Assembly: GCA_018401885.1 (NCBI GenBank)
Contig: JAGYKB010000001.1
Location: 186,001-250,000 of the forward strand
Reading direction: 5' to 3'
DNA from: Gammaproteobacteria bacterium
GTDB taxonomy: Bacteria > Pseudomonadota > Gammaproteobacteria > Pseudomonadales > Pseudohongiellaceae
DNA length: 64,000 nucleotides
Shown here: positions 1 through 7,621 of the stretch, piece after piece
Position numbering within the stretch: the first letter of the stretch is position 1
Layout: every line of letters begins with the position of its first letter
Program-made: the position numbers and the translations under genes
Notes under the pieces: model-generated
What the model was told of the DNA's origin: nothing
Database searches by the model: none
Seen by the model: only the letters and a program-made list of their open reading frames with translations

Positions 1-276
1 AGAGATATCTTTGACCTTTTCATCGCCGAGCTGAGAGTCCCTTAATCGTGAAACCGCATCGTACTCATACAGGCCTTGCTGAGCTTTCGTAGTAGACTTC
101 ACGTGCCATTGGATAAGAGGCATGCCCAGTGCCTCAGAGATCTGTTCGGCAAGCATTGTCTTACCTGTCCCGGGTTCACCCTTAATTAGAAGCGGTTTCT
201 CCAGCGCAATAGCCGCATTGACAGCCAGTTGTAGTTCGTCTGTTGCGACGTATTTGTCTGTACCTGTAAAGTTCAT
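1..276 (-). CDS. MoxR-family AAA ATPase (N-terminal part, runs off the window)
   Basis: The 92 visible residues begin MNFTGTDKYVATDELQ and contain a Walker A motif GEPGTGKT (about residues 33-40), followed by the QWHVKSTTKAQQGLYEYDAVSRL stretch (split here only for description) that is typical of the MoxR/dynein-related AAA ATPases. Members act as chaperone-like ATPases and usually sit upstream of a gene for a von Willebrand factor A (metal-binding) protein; that partner would lie outside the window. The start ATG (274-276) has AGAGAG just upstream. The gene is the last visible one of the minus-strand run after ycgN and is separated from it by a small membrane-protein gene and about 155 bases with no gene. 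The exact subfamily cannot be told from the N-terminus. Confidence 0.85.
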   Translation of the reverse strand, partial: MNFTGTDKYVATDELQLAVNAAIALEKPLLIKGEPGTGKTMLAEQISEALGMPLIQWHVKSTTKAQQGLYEYDAVSRLRDSQLGDEKVKDIS

Positions 277-431
277 TCGTAACTCTCTCTTCTTTTTACT
301 GAATCCATGCTCAATTTGGCGAATTTGGCCCGTAACATATTGTAAAATGGCTTAGCCACTAAATACAGTACGCGATATCGACCTCTATAGACTAGGCGCA
401 AACTTTTCCGCTTTCATGGCGAGCTAGGGAC

Positions 432-773
432 TCAGTTGCGTAGGCTAGGGGAACGGCCCTTACGATGGCGCGCCCAAACTAGGACTGCGACACCGCAACT
501 TAATAAAAGACTGAGAAAAAGTGGTACAAAGGCGCGCGGCGCCGCTTCTACGCCAAGAGTAATCGTATCGAGTGCGAGCACCATGAGCGCTGGCGCAAGG
601 TAGGAACCGTCCACGTGACTCACCCAGGGGGTAAAAATAAGCGCGATAGCGAGCGCTCGTATCATGTAAGTAAGCAATAAGATTCTTTTGAATTGAACTA
701 GGCGCCAGAAGATAACGACAAAAAGCGTTGATGCGAGTAAGTAAACTAGCCAAAATAATCCATAATTTGCCAT
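432..773 (-). CDS. small integral membrane protein, unknown function
   Basis: The 113-residue product (MANYGLFWLVYLLAST...) is very hydrophobic, with about three to four predicted membrane segments: residues 3-22, 27-45, 50-70 and 88-108. It ends in a basic tail (RHRKGRSPSLRN). I know no named family for it. An upstream in-frame start at 818 would add 15 residues, but the ATG at 773 has a good ribosome-binding site (AGGGAGG, 4 bases before it), so I use that. It follows ycgN by about 30 bases in the same direction and may be cotranscribed with it. Confidence 0.65.
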   Translation of the reverse strand: MANYGLFWLVYLLASTLFVVIFWRLVQFKRILLLTYMIRALAIALIFTPWVSHVDGSYLAPALMVLALDTITLGVEAAPRAFVPLFLSLLLSCGVAVLVWARHRKGRSPSLRN

Positions 774-805
774 ACACCCTCCCTGTACCGACTGCTTCGC
801 GTACT

Positions 806-1270
806 CTACTCTACCCACCGGACTATATGTTCTTCATACCCATTGGGATGCACAAATTCTTCACTAATCGCTCGTCCCGCAAGCGCAATACCAGCCTCAA
901 TCATCGCGTCTCGCGATCCAGAAACCAGTGGATGCCAATTTAAAAGTGGCTTGCCTTCGTGACGCAACCTGTAAGCGCACGTTGATGGCATCCAAGTTGC
1001 GGCGGCTATATCCATTTCCTTTACATTTAGGCAATCGGGTACGAGTTCGGTTCTAGTCTGATAGCAATCGCAGCCCCCAGTACTCTGGTCATGGTGTTTA
1101 CAGACTATACGAGTATGGAGGATCTCATCCGTTTCCTCATCCATCAGCTTCTTTAGACAACAGCGCCCGCATCCATCGCAGAGGCTCTCCCACTCCTCTT
1201 TGCTAAGTTGCGATAAGGGTTTGAGCCAAAACTCATTGGCGACTGCTTCGGAGTCGGTCATGTCTCTCAT
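806..1270 (-). CDS. ycgN: YcgN family cysteine-cluster protein (UPF0260)
   Basis: This 154-residue cytoplasmic protein has the cysteine pattern of the YcgN/UPF0260 family: CDGCGRCC near residue 31, then CKHH, CDCYQTR and a later PDC. In related proteins such clusters (CxxCxxCC) coordinate metal or an iron-sulfur cluster; the role is not established. Length fits the family (about 150). It lies 16 bases after rnd, and in E. coli and Pseudomonas the same neighbourhood (rnd, ycgL, ycgN) is seen, here without ycgL. A second in-frame ATG three codons downstream (1261) is an alternative start. Confidence 0.88.
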   Translation of the reverse strand: MRDMTDSEAVANEFWLKPLSQLSKEEWESLCDGCGRCCLKKLMDEETDEILHTRIVCKHHDQSTGGCDCYQTRTELVPDCLNVKEMDIAAATWMPSTCAYRLRHEGKPLLNWHPLVSGSRDAMIEAGIALAGRAISEEFVHPNGYEEHIVRWVE

Positions 1271-1286
1271 GTGCTTTCATATCCCT

Positions 1287-2480
1287 TTAGTGAGCCGTTA
1301 ATACGCCTTCGAATCCAGCCTGCAGAAGATCTTTCTTCCATAACGATAGCTCCCGCGGCCAAGGGGACTGCGTCGGATTAGCATCAACCAGGTGGATAAA
1401 AGCGAGCAAATGGCGTTTGCGTGCAAGCACCTCGGGGGCAATACCATGCGCCTCAGCAGTAGATGCGACAACGGCCTGCAATTTCTTAAGCCGTTTCCGT
1501 AACTCTGGACTTAGGGGCGCCGAAAAAATAGCGCCGTCAAGTGTATCTGTGTAGTCACAAGCCACTGCTAGCTCGACGAATACCGATGCATAGCGCTTGA
1601 CAACGCTTGTATCGACTCGGCTGAGCGCGCCTTTCGCTATCATTGCTTGTTTTCCGGCAGCCCCCTCCCCAAACTCACTTTGCAATGCGAGACGGGTGGC
1701 TACCTCGACGAGATCGGTATCTTTTACGATCCAACTTTTGGGCTTATCCCGACGTCTTGCTTCTTTTTCACGCCAAATACATAGCGCCCTGAGCAGGATC
1801 AAGCCGCGTTCGTTGAGCCTCCATGCATTGCTCAGCGATTGATAAAGCGTCGACCAATTATCTTCTGACTCATAATCAATCGCAGCTTGAATCAAAGAGA
1901 GGCATTCGGCTTCGAACCAATCTGAGACATTCTTTTCCCGAAGCTCATATCGTAGCTGATTACGCAGTTCGATTAGATGCACGACGTCGATAGCAGCATA
2001 GCGCTGCTGTGCCGCGGTAAGCGGTCGCTGCAACCAATCAGAACGGGTGACATCTTTCTCAATCACTTGCTCTAGGCGCAGGAGTACAAGCGCTGCGTAG
2101 CTAAGACTCGGCCCGAGACCAAGAAAAGAAGCGGCGAGTTGCGTGTCGAAAATGCGCCGGGGAAGAAAGCCAAAGTGTGAGAGAAAAACGCTGAGGTCCT
2201 CACTGCAAGAGTGAAAAATAAACTCGACGTCGTCACTTCTGCAAAGTCGCTCGAACGGTGTCCAGTCTTCGATCTTCAGTGGATCGAGCAAAAAACTGCA
2301 CTGACCATCACCTATTTGCAAAAGACCAAGCTTAGCGTAAAAGGTGTCGGTCCTCATGAACTCCGTATCAACGGCTATAGCGTCAAGTTGCGACCAACGT
2401 TCGCACAGCGCTGCTAAGCTCTGCGCGTCAGTCACATAAACCATTGGTGTCGAATCGTCGAGCTCGCTCGCTTCAATCAT
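1287..2480 (-). CDS. rnd: ribonuclease D
   Basis: RNase D is a 3'-5' exoribonuclease that trims tRNA precursors. The N-terminal half is a DnaQ-like exonuclease domain: the DxE motif is in AVDTEF, followed by [19 protein letters not shown] and YAAIDVVHL, giving the DEDDy set. The C-terminal half contains the HRDC helical region that helps bind RNA. Length (397 aa) is close to the usual 370-400. I choose the ATG at 2480, which overlaps the recR stop by 8 bases; the open frame extends upstream to 2540, but that extension lies inside the conserved recR C-terminus. It belongs to the run recR-rnd-ycgN, so translational coupling to recR is likely. Confidence 0.93.
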   Translation of the reverse strand: MIEASELDDSTPMVYVTDAQSLAALCERWSQLDAIAVDTEFMRTDTFYAKLGLLQIGDGQCSFLLDPLKIEDWTPFERLCRSDDVEFIFHSCSEDLSVFLSHFGFLPRRIFDTQLAASFLGLGPSLSYAALVLLRLEQVIEKDVTRSDWLQRPLTAAQQRYAAIDVVHLIELRNQLRYELREKNVSDWFEAECLSLIQAAIDYESEDNWSTLYQSLSNAWRLNERGLILLRALCIWREKEARRRDKPKSWIVKDTDLVEVATRLALQSEFGEGAAGKQAMIAKGALSRVDTSVVKRYASVFVELAVACDYTDTLDGAIFSAPLSPELRKRLKKLQAVVASTAEAHGIAPEVLARKRHLLAFIHLVDANPTQSPWPRELSLWKKDLLQAGFEGVLTAH

Positions 2481-3087
2481 AAGATCTGTCCGAAAGGATT
2501 TTGCGACCTGCAAAAGCGTGTGTGAGGGTGCCTCCGTCAACGTACTCTAGTTCACCACCGACTGGGACACCGTGAGCTATCCTCGAAACGACGACCTTAT
2601 GTTCCTTAAGGCTTTCCGCGATGAAGTAAGCTGTAGCATCGCCTTCGACGGTTGGGTTACAGGCGATAATTAACTCTTTTATTTTGCCAGATTCTATTTT
2701 TGAAAAAAGCTGTTCAAGACCGAGTTGCTCAGGTCCAATGCCATCTATGGGCGAGAGATGTCCCATTAGAACGAAATAGCGCCCTTTGTAACTACCTGCC
2801 TGCTCGATTGCGAAAATATCTCCTGGGGATTCAACAACACAGCACAAAGAGTGATCTCGTTTATCGCTAGCACAAAGCCTACAGACACTTTCTTCTGTCA
2901 GTGTTCGGCACTCAGAACAATTTCCAACCACTTCGAGAGCGGCCGCAAGTGCATTACTCAAACGCGCGCCGCCTACTCTGTTTCGCTCAAGGAGTTGCAG
3001 CGCCATTCGTTGAGCAGACTTTGGCCCCACACCTGGCAAACAGCGAAACGCATCGATTAGCTCATCAATTAAGGGGCTGAGATTCAA
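2473..3087 (-). CDS. recR: recombination mediator protein RecR
   Basis: RecR acts with RecO (and RecF) to load RecA onto SSB-coated single-stranded DNA at gaps. The 204-residue product has the family layout: a helix-hairpin-helix start ([17 protein letters not shown]), a C4 zinc finger ([16 protein letters not shown], about residues 57-72), a Toprim domain ([16 protein letters not shown] to [16 protein letters not shown]) and the conserved end [18 protein letters not shown]-like stretch (here [13 protein letters not shown]). It follows ybaB by 89 bases, the classic dnaX-ybaB-recR order. Confidence 0.97.
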   Translation of the reverse strand: MNLSPLIDELIDAFRCLPGVGPKSAQRMALQLLERNRVGGARLSNALAAALEVVGNCSECRTLTEESVCRLCASDKRDHSLCCVVESPGDIFAIEQAGSYKGRYFVLMGHLSPIDGIGPEQLGLEQLFSKIESGKIKELIIACNPTVEGDATAYFIAESLKEHKVVVSRIAHGVPVGGELEYVDGGTLTHAFAGRKILSDRSYD

Positions 3088-3176
3088 AGCAATTTCCTAA
3101 AAATTAGAGGCGGCACGCCGTGTTACCTATATACCAATGAATTCGCAGCCAATTAGGGCCGCTTTAGTAATCCAAA

Positions 3177-3497
3177 CTAAAAAGGCATCTTGAAGCCTTC
3201 AGGTAAATTAATCCCGCTTGCGAGTTCACTCAAGGAACCCTTGCTATTTTCCGCGACTTTCGCCACTGCAGAATTCACTGCAGCTGCAAGTAGATCTTCG
3301 ATTACGCTAATTTCTTCTACTAGCAAGGACTCATCGAGTATTACATTGTTCACCTGATATTTGCCTGTCATTTCGACACGCACAAGACCTGCACCCGAGA
3401 CACCCTCGACCACAGCTTTCGCAGCTGCGTCTTGGGCGGCCTGAAATTTTTCCTGCATTTGTTTAGCTTGTTTCATTAAATCATTTAGATCTGTCAT
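3177..3497 (-). CDS. ybaB: YbaB/EbfC family nucleoid-associated protein
   Basis: YbaB proteins are small dimeric DNA-binding proteins that affect nucleoid structure, nearly always encoded between dnaX and recR. The 106-residue product starts MTDLNDLMKQAKQMQEKFQ and ends INLPEGFKMPF, both hallmarks of the family. The open frame runs 13 codons further upstream, but that would overlap dnaX and lacks support; the chosen ATG has GGAAGAG 5 bases before it. The dnaX stop is 13 bases upstream, so the two are surely cotranscribed. Confidence 0.95.
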   Translation of the reverse strand: MTDLNDLMKQAKQMQEKFQAAQDAAAKAVVEGVSGAGLVRVEMTGKYQVNNVILDESLLVEEISVIEDLLAAAVNSAVAKVAENSKGSLSELASGINLPEGFKMPF

Positions 3498-3510
3498 TTT
3501 TCTCTTCCGC

Positions 3511-5202
3511 TTAATGTTTCGCGTCACCCTCAACAATACTCTCGATCACAACTCTACCGCCGAATTTCTGCTTCAGCTCCAACACTGGCCAATCATTTTC
3601 GAATTCGCGTATTCTTTTTGCCTGCATTTCCTGATTCAGTCGAATCTTGCGTGCAGCAGGAGTTTCGCCCGTTGTCTCTCCTATTGTGATCTCAACTGAA
3701 ACCTTCTTCCCAAGGTATTTCTCAAACGCAGGTGCTATCTTTCTCGGCGCATCTCCACTGAAGACGGCACTCTGTTCTTTAGCTAAAAGAAATGTAAGAG
3801 TTTCATCTGAGGCGGTTACCAGCTCGCAATTCGCCATGATGTTGGCTGAAATTCCGGTTAGCTCAAGGTATTGGAAAACATTTATCCAATTTGACGGTGT
3901 GATTTCGACCGCTGCACCTTTTTTATCGATTACTGTCTCGGAAGTAGAATCAGATTTAAGCTGAGGCTTCGTGGTCGAGTGACTGTTGTTTCCGAATTCA
4001 GTGTTTCCAGCCTCGGGATCGAGACTAGCCTGCGTTATCGTTATCGTGGGCTTTTTTTTTTCACTTACGCCAGAGATCACACTCTCTGATACCGTTGCCT
4101 CTCGGGCAGGCTCAGTATAGTTTGGTGAGAACACCAGCATACGCAGCAGAACCATTTCGAATGCGCTCCGCATCTCTACCGCAAGCTTCAGATCCTCTCG
4201 TCCTTTTATGCCAATTTGATAATAAAGCTGGACATCTTCTGCGGTTAAAAGGCTCGCTAGATTCAAGACTTTCTCAAGGTCTCCGACGCTGTTATCCACA
4301 GCGCCGGGGGCAACTTGCGCCAACGCGACGCGGTGTAACATCGACAGTAAAGCGTCGAGTGTATGATGGTAATCGGGTGTTTGCTCACCAATGGTCTGAA
4401 CCAAATCGACCACATGGCTGATGTCGCGCGAGGCCATCGCTTCCAGCAATTTGACTATTTGCTGTTGTGGGGGCACCCCAAGCATTTGAGTAACCCCCTC
4501 TGTGAGAACACTACCTTCGCAGAAGGATATTGCCTGGTCGGTGAGCGTCAGCGCGTCGCGCATACTCCCCGAAGCAGCCATAGCTATCTGCCAGAGGGCA
4601 TCGCTTTCGGCCTGTACGTTTTCTTTAACCAAGATCTCGCTTATGTAATCGGCTATCCGCGCAGGAGCCAGGTTCTTGAGATTAAATTGCAGGCAGCGTG
4701 AAAGAACGGTAATGGGCAATTTCTGAGGGTCTGTCGTGGCGAGTAAAAATTTAACGTGCTCGGGCGGCTCTTCTAACGTCTTCAACAGGGCATTAAAGCT
4801 ATGTGTTGAAAGCATGTGCACTTCGTCGATGAGGTAAACCTTATAGCGACCACGGGTTGGCAAATATTGAACGTTCTCCAGCAATTCCCGCGTGTCTTCC
4901 ACCTTCGTACGGGACGCTGCGTCCACTTCGATAAGATCGATAAATCGACCTTCAAAGATTTCTTTACATGCACCGCATTTCCCGCATGGCTCGGAGCTGA
5001 TGCCCTCCTCGCAATTGAGGCATCTAGCTAGGATGCGAGCGAGCGTCGTTTTGCCGACGCCTCTCGTACCAGTGAGCAGGTAAGCATGGTGAAGACGTTG
5101 GTTATCTAGCGCGTTGATCAGCGATTTGAGAACATGCGACTGCCCAGCGACCTCTGCAAAAACCGTGGGTCGGTACTTACGAGCAAGAACTTGATAGCTC
5201 AC
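3511..5202 (-). CDS. dnaX: DNA polymerase III subunit tau (and probably gamma)
   Basis: DnaX is the ATPase subunit of the clamp loader. The 563-residue frame starts with GTG (MSYQVLARKYRP). It shows a Walker A motif GTRGVGKT (about residues 45-52), a four-cysteine zinc module (CLNCEEG..CGKCGAC), the Walker B/DEAH-like LIDEVHML, and sensor 1 LLATTDPQKLP. Domain III follows, then a low-complexity linker (about 370-420) and a C-terminal tau-specific region. A run of ten A residues at codons 381-384 lies at the start of the linker and probably gives a short gamma form (separate entry). The tau form is a little shorter than in E. coli (643). The gene lies about 80 bases behind the SRP RNA gene with no evident terminator between them. 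Confidence 0.97.
   Translation of the reverse strand: MSYQVLARKYRPTVFAEVAGQSHVLKSLINALDNQRLHHAYLLTGTRGVGKTTLARILARCLNCEEGISSEPCGKCGACKEIFEGRFIDLIEVDAASRTKVEDTRELLENVQYLPTRGRYKVYLIDEVHMLSTHSFNALLKTLEEPPEHVKFLLATTDPQKLPITVLSRCLQFNLKNLAPARIADYISEILVKENVQAESDALWQIAMAASGSMRDALTLTDQAISFCEGSVLTEGVTQMLGVPPQQQIVKLLEAMASRDISHVVDLVQTIGEQTPDYHHTLDALLSMLHRVALAQVAPGAVDNSVGDLEKVLNLASLLTAEDVQLYYQIGIKGREDLKLAVEMRSAFEMVLLRMLVFSPNYTEPAREATVSESVISGVSEKKKPTITITQASLDPEAGNTEFGNNSHSTTKPQLKSDSTSETVIDKKGAAVEITPSNWINVFQYLELTGISANIMANCELVTASDETLTFLLAKEQSAVFSGDAPRKIAPAFEKYLGKKVSVEITIGETTGETPAARKIRLNQEMQAKRIREFENDWPVLELKQKFGGRVVIESIVEGDAKH
4051..4061 (-). promoter_or_regulatory. probable dnaX slippage/frameshift site (A10 run)
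   Basis: On the minus strand codons 381-384 read GAA AAA AAA AAG, an uninterrupted run of ten A (4061 to 4052) followed by G. If the frame slips by -1 the next codons are GCC CAC GAT AAC GAT AAC GCA GGC TAG, giving a 392-residue product; in the +1 frame a TAA comes after two codons. Known precedents are the A AAA AAG ribosomal frameshift in E. coli dnaX and transcriptional slippage on an A9 run in Thermus dnaX; both make the gamma subunit, which keeps the ATPase domains and lacks the tau C-terminus. The position here, just after domain III, fits that function. I see no strong upstream Shine-Dalgarno; a weak CTCG/CGAG stem lies downstream. Confidence 0.65.
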
Positions 5203-5285
5203 GGAGTTCCATCCATAGGGGTTACAAGAGATCGCTGGGCATCACCGTAGGAGCACGCACCTGCGGGATCAAAGAGGAATTCAGA

Positions 5286-5397
5286 GGCACCTCTCGTCAG
5301 CCGCACCACGGCACATGAGTCAGCTACTACCGTTGCTCCCTTCCGGGCCTGGCGGGGTTTATAACTTATCATTGCGAAGGGACCGACAAGAGATACC
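5286..5397 (-). ncRNA. ffs: signal recognition particle RNA, small (4.5S) type
   Basis: The minus strand holds the universal SRP apical core CCAGGCCCGGAAGGGAGCAA (on the plus strand around 5330-5354), which includes the GGAAG tetraloop hairpin and the asymmetric loop bound by the Ffh M domain. The flanks close a long rod: the 5' strand GGTATCTCTTGTC (5397 downwards) pairs over 13 positions, with G-U pairs, with the 3' strand GACGAGAGGTGCC ending at 5286. This gives about 112 nt, as in E. coli 4.5S RNA. The ends are estimated from pairing. The product targets membrane proteins to the translocon. A small overlapping open frame (5199-5414) is a shadow of this RNA. Confidence 0.93.
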
Positions 5398-5416
5398 AGT
5401 CCTAATCTTAACACGC

Positions 5417-5443
5417 TCTAGACCTTTGGGGCGAGAGTCTAGA
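5417..5443. repeat. 7-bp inverted repeat upstream of the SRP RNA gene
   Basis: TCTAGAC (5417-5423) and GTCTAGA (5437-5443) form a perfect inverted repeat around a 13-base loop. It lies between the stop of the PQQ dehydrogenase gene (5493) and the SRP RNA 5' end (about 5397), so on the minus strand it could be a weak terminator for the dehydrogenase (no T run follows) or an element at the -35 position of the SRP RNA promoter, whose likely -10 is TAAGAT (5405-5410). Confidence 0.4.
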
Positions 5444-5492
5444 CAAGCCAATTCAGCGATCTCGTTGTCGAGCACAATCACCTCGGTATCAC

Positions 5493-7388
5493 CTATGGCA
5501 GCGCAAGGGTAATCAATCGGCTATCTGGCCCTCCACCAATAGCGATGGATAAAAGCTGCTTACCAGCAACCGAATAGGTCATCGGAGAACCCTGTGGTGG
5601 TAGCGGCAACTCGATCTCATGTATAACTGCGCCAGAGGCTTTATCGAAAGCTCGCAGGAGATTACGCCCATTGTCTACTTGTGCGACAAACAGCAAAGAC
5701 TTGGTAAGTAGCGGCCCCGTCCTACTTGGCCCTCCAACGGGCCCTGGATCGAGTATACCCATGTCAATTATCTTCTGACGAATACCCTCTCCATGCGGGA
5801 TTACCCATTCGTTCTCACCGCTGTTGAGATTAGTTGCTACGATGCGCCCATAGGGAGGCTTGGTAAGAGGGAGGCCTTGCGGTCCGCCGACGTTCATAGC
5901 CCCTCCTCGAACATAGTTAAGGTTTGACTTGCTTGGATCTGCTTTTTCTAACTGAACAACAATTGGGATCGACGCGCTAGGAATGTAATAAAACCCGCTC
6001 TCTGGATCGAAAGCTGCCCCCGTCCACCAGCCGCCGCCTCCCCATCCGGGTATATTAATCGTGCCTCTGAGCGAGGGCGGCGTAAACAAAGGACCAAAAT
6101 CAAACTGCTCTATAAGCCTCTCTGCTTCTTGTCTTAGTTCAGGAGTGAAATCGACGAGAGTCTCACCCGAGACGCCCTGCAGCTCGAAGGCCGGCGGTTT
6201 GGTAGGAATAGGCTGCGTTGGAGACAGCTTTTCTCCTGGCACATTACTCTGCGGCACCGGAGTTTCAATAATAGGCCACACGGGCTCTCCAGTGATCCGA
6301 TCGAACACATAAGTGTAGCCCTGCTTGGTTATCTGGGCGACCGCTTTAATTGCTCGCCCGTCTACAACGAGGTCGACAAGCGTCGGCGCTGCCGGCAGAT
6401 CATAGTCCCAGACCCCATGATGGACCATCTGGAAATGCCAGAGGCGCTCTCCCGTTTTTACATTAACAGCGACGAGGCTTTCGGCAAATAAATTGTCTCC
6501 GTGTCGAAGACCTCCATACCAGTCATTAGTGGGTGTGCCAATAGGCAGATACACAATGCCAAGTTCATCGTCTGCGCTCATTATGGTCCAAGAATTGGTA
6601 TTGCCTGTGTATTCCCATGAGCCGTTCTCCCAGGTCTCGTTTCCGAACGCGCCAGCCTGCGGAATCGTCTCAAACATCCAAACCACTTCACCAGTATGAG
6701 GATTAAAGCCTCTTACATTCCCTGGTGGCATTTCTTTCGTGTTTGGACCATCGTTAATTATTGAATTAACAACAACGATATCGTTAGTTACAAGTGGAGG
6801 CGAGACGACACCATACTGACGCTTATCTATGTCGCGGCCAAGGCCCAGAGAAAGGTCTATCTTGCCGCCGTCGCCAAAGTTCAAATCTGGAAGTCCGCTC
6901 AGTGCATCTATAGACCAGAGATTTGCATCGTTAGTTGCAAAGAACACACGACTCTTGCCCTCGCTAGACCAATAGCCGACGCCTCTCGAGTTGTAACCGA
7001 GGTTTGCCGGACGCCCACTAGCCCAAGCCTCGGTGTCGAAAACCCATTTCTCCATTCCTGTCGCTGCGTCTATGGCAACGACCCTCCCGAACGAGGAAGG
7101 CACATACATCATTCCATCGATAACAATCGGCGTTGCCTTAAATCCAGCCGGCACAGCTCTGTAGTTTTCGTTTGCGATGTTTTCTGCCACCGTCGCGTTA
7201 TCGGGGCTCTCCCAAATCCAGGCTGTCGTCAACTCTGCCACGTTCGAGGCATTGATCTGATCAAGCTCTGAATATTTTCGAGAGCCGTTGTCGCCACCAT
7301 AGCTTGGCCAATCTGCAGCGAACGCGCTGCCAGTTATGACTGCCATCGCAGACGCGAGTATAGCGGAGGTAAGAGTAACGGTTTTCAT
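5493..7388 (-). CDS. PQQ-dependent dehydrogenase (quinoprotein, periplasmic)
   Basis: The 631-residue product carries a signal peptide (MKTVTLTSAILASAMAVITGSAFA, then ADWPSYGGD; written in two parts here: basic MKT, hydrophobic core to A24) and the eight-bladed propeller repeats of quinoprotein dehydrogenases. Visible repeat signatures include WPSYGGDNGSRKYS, DAATGMEKWVFDT, NPHTGEVVWMFE, NVKTGERLWHFQ and the HHGVWDYDLPAAPTL block. No CxxCH heme motif is present, so electrons probably go to a separate cytochrome or quinone. Length and motifs resemble glucose/alcohol-type quinoproteins; the substrate cannot be named. The open frame extends to 7418, but the ATG at 7388 has AAGGAA 8 bases upstream and fits the signal peptide. 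PQQ biosynthesis genes are not in the window. Confidence 0.85.
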   Translation of the reverse strand: MKTVTLTSAILASAMAVITGSAFAADWPSYGGDNGSRKYSELDQINASNVAELTTAWIWESPDNATVAENIANENYRAVPAGFKATPIVIDGMMYVPSSFGRVVAIDAATGMEKWVFDTEAWASGRPANLGYNSRGVGYWSSEGKSRVFFATNDANLWSIDALSGLPDLNFGDGGKIDLSLGLGRDIDKRQYGVVSPPLVTNDIVVVNSIINDGPNTKEMPPGNVRGFNPHTGEVVWMFETIPQAGAFGNETWENGSWEYTGNTNSWTIMSADDELGIVYLPIGTPTNDWYGGLRHGDNLFAESLVAVNVKTGERLWHFQMVHHGVWDYDLPAAPTLVDLVVDGRAIKAVAQITKQGYTYVFDRITGEPVWPIIETPVPQSNVPGEKLSPTQPIPTKPPAFELQGVSGETLVDFTPELRQEAERLIEQFDFGPLFTPPSLRGTINIPGWGGGGWWTGAAFDPESGFYYIPSASIPIVVQLEKADPSKSNLNYVRGGAMNVGGPQGLPLTKPPYGRIVATNLNSGENEWVIPHGEGIRQKIIDMGILDPGPVGGPSRTGPLLTKSLLFVAQVDNGRNLLRAFDKASGAVIHEIELPLPPQGSPMTYSVAGKQLLSIAIGGGPDSRLITLALP

Positions 7389-7455
7389 GACGATTCCTTG
7401 AGAAGTCGAGACTTTCAATGCTCGATACTACCCTAGGAAACCTTTGGGGGGAATG

Positions 7456-7543
7456 TGGCGGTGAGAGAGGGATTCGAACCCTCGAAGCCTTTCGACTTAC
7501 ACACTTTCCAGGCGTGCTCCTTCGACCACTCGGACACCTCACC
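7456..7543 (-). tRNA. tRNA-Ser (anticodon GGA)
   Basis: Read on the minus strand from 7543, GGTGAGG pairs with TCTCACC to form the acceptor stem. The anticodon loop is CTGGAAA (anticodon GGA, serine) on the stem CACGC/GTGTG (with a G-U). A long variable arm typical of serine tRNA follows, then GAGGGTTCGAATCCCTC as T arm. Discriminator G and an encoded CCA end at 7456. Length 88 nt. Confidence 0.96.
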
Positions 7544-7562
7544 GGAGGAACTTACGGCGCGC

Positions 7563-7591
7563 ACTCTAGCTTAGAGGCACTGAGATTACAA
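7563..7591 (-). promoter_or_regulatory. sigma70-type promoter of tRNA-Ser
   Basis: On the minus strand TTGTAA (7591-7586) is followed after 17 bases by TAGAGT (7568-7563), then a G+C-rich discriminator (GCGCGCC) before the tRNA 5' end about 20 bases on. The G+C-rich discriminator is characteristic of stringently controlled stable-RNA promoters. Confidence 0.65.
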
Positions 7592-7621
7592 GGTAGCGGA
7601 TTACAGGGACACGAATTTCAT

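Noticed and set aside
122-355. Plus-strand frame over the MoxR gene start
   Set aside because: Antisense to a clear Walker A-containing ATPase; low-complexity Ser/Leu sequence with no ribosome-binding site.
3647-3964. Long plus-strand frames opposite dnaX (also 4095-4421 and 4363-4701)
   Set aside because: All antisense to the conserved dnaX frame and without family resemblance.
5199-5414. Minus-strand frame of 71 codons over the SRP RNA
   Set aside because: It coincides with the SRP RNA, whose core motif and pairing explain the sequence.
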